From: Calothrix sp. PCC 7103
GTDB taxonomy: Bacteria > Cyanobacteriota > Cyanobacteriia > Cyanobacteriales > Nostocaceae
Direction of reading: 5' to 3'
Assembly (NCBI RefSeq): GCF_000331305.1
Contig: NZ_KB217481.1
Span: forward strand, 238,698-302,697
Length of the DNA stretch: 64,000 nt
Under the pieces are notes generated by a model. The model was given only the letters and a program-made list of their open reading frames with translations. It made no database searches and was not told where the DNA came from. The translations under genes and the position numbers were made by a program. Numbering within the stretch: position 1 is the first letter of the stretch; each line of letters begins with the position of its first letter. Of this stretch, positions 63,534-64,000 are shown piece by piece.

Positions 63534-64000
63534 TTAGATTGGTAACAAAAATCGTCTGGTTAGTAAGTCTAACTTTGCACGACCATACATTTGTCTCTTC
63601 AACATTTTTAATCGGTTAATCTGCCCCTCAACCTGACCATTACTCCAACGCATTGTAACAGCCGCTTTGACTGCTTGATAGTCCTCAATCAAGCTTTTGG
63701 CAAAGCGATTAAAAGGTGATAAAATGCTGTTATATGCTTGATTTAGCCAAGAATCTAATTTTTCTGATTTTTTTTGGTTCACAAGGGATATAAAATTAAG
63801 AGCCAACTCAATCCCTTCTTTCAAACTATGATTTTTTGTTTTTAACGACATGATTAATTCTTCTCGTTCTGACTCGGAAATATCAATGTTAGAACTACCT
63901 AAAATCAACCATGTTGCACTGTAAGGAGTAAGATTTTTTTGCGATGGTTTAATAATTTTTGGTAAGCGTTTAGTTGAGTATCTCTGCCGCTTTTTTAAGC
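63534..64000 (-). CDS. ISL3-family transposase, C-terminal part (cut by the window edge)
   Basis: The frame runs to the window edge (…YSTKRLPKIIKPSQKNLTPYSATWLILGSSN…) and ends at 63534. The typical ISL3 C-terminus is clear: LNFISLVNQKKSEKLDSWLNQ, then FNRFAKSLIEDYQAVKAAVTMRWSNGQVEGQINRLKMLKRQMYGRAKLDLLTRRFL, including the conserved WSNGxVEGxINRxKxxKRxMYGRA block with the catalytic-region Glu. The N-terminal half is outside the window. Whether it is intact cannot be seen. It marks the right edge as IS-invaded. Confidence 0.85.
   Translation of the reverse strand, partial: LKKRQRYSTKRLPKIIKPSQKNLTPYSATWLILGSSNIDISESEREELIMSLKTKNHSLKEGIELALNFISLVNQKKSEKLDSWLNQAYNSILSPFNRFAKSLIEDYQAVKAAVTMRWSNGQVEGQINRLKMLKRQMYGRAKLDLLTRRFLLPI

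Noticed and set aside
1..64000. rRNA, tRNA and conjugation genes
   Set aside because: I looked for tRNA-like cloverleaf ends, rRNA signatures, relaxase and type IV secretion motifs and saw none.
1..64000. Window as a complete circular plasmid
   Set aside because: The ISL3 frame runs off the right end and does not continue at position 1, so the window is a piece of a longer molecule.

Overview
The window looks like part of a large plasmid, or a plasmid-derived accessory region, from a filamentous (probably heterocyst-forming, Nostocales-type) cyanobacterium. This rests on an AT-rich background, on protein families typical of those organisms (AAA_35-type STAND ATPases, CHASE2, CHAT proteases, pentapeptide proteins, TRADD-N-associated membrane proteins), and on a plasmid maintenance set: primase-helicase, actin-like ParM, ParA-like ATPase, SSB. 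I see no rRNA, tRNA or chromosomal housekeeping operon. The cyanobacterial repeat HIP1 (GCGATCGC) is almost absent. A different palindrome, GGCGCC, occurs about 140 times by hand count, inside and outside genes, and thins out in segments that look recently acquired.

Layout. 1-2.7 kb: hairpin repeats, a frameshifted CHAT remnant and an AbiTii-type gene. 2.8-4.3 kb: a chimeric HsdM-fragment/nuclease-like gene. 4.6-10.3 kb: a 1234-residue primase-helicase (minus strand) and small hypotheticals. 10.3-18.4 kb: mostly repeats and gene remnants, including composite element copy A and a broken alpha/beta hydrolase, ending in a C-poor leader. 18.4-22.2 kb: parM, a small gene, parA and a membrane protein as an operon, converging on ssb and a small partner. 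22.4-24.0 kb: remnants and hypotheticals. 24.1-32.7 kb: an AAA_35 signalling cluster (two near-identical ATPase modules, an HTH-AAA protein and a sigma-like factor). 33.3-36.6 kb: a TRADD-N-associated 2TM protein and a 950-residue HTH/pentapeptide/alpha-solenoid protein. 36.7-43 kb: composite element copy B, split by an intact 4793-bp Tn3-family transposon with 44-bp TIRs and a TTATA target duplication. 43-49.5 kb: repeats, a DUF6615-like gene, a 2TM/methyltransferase pair and a zinc ribbon. 49.5-58.3 kb: a NERD-helicase and a cluster of conflict-type proteins. 58.4-62.5 kb: a MITE, composite element copy C, a tandem hairpin array, and decayed 2TM and CHAT fragments. 62.7-64 kb: a four-helix-bundle gene and an ISL3-like transposase fragment.

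Two signals stand out. First, six otherwise unrelated proteins (AbiTii, CHAT protease, zinc/winged-helix, two pentapeptide proteins, one helical protein) carry the same ungapped 20-residue motif, F-x-G-x-[IL]-x-[ND]-A-x(2)-[ILV] and onward. It has a five-residue hydrophobic period, which suggests one coil of a beta-solenoid and a homotypic assembly tag linking the parts of an immunity network. Second, a non-coding composite element of about 1.4 kb is present three times. It holds AGCCTAA-type arrays at both ends, a GGTTAACC palindrome and 2-3 copies of a ~140-bp GCGCAC module; its role (origin, centromere or mobile element) is unknown.

The plasmid backbone genes would replicate and segregate the molecule. 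The accessory genes look like an NTPase/CHAT/pentapeptide conflict (immunity) arsenal under turnover, with intact and ghost copies side by side. All names come from reading the sequence; no database search was run.
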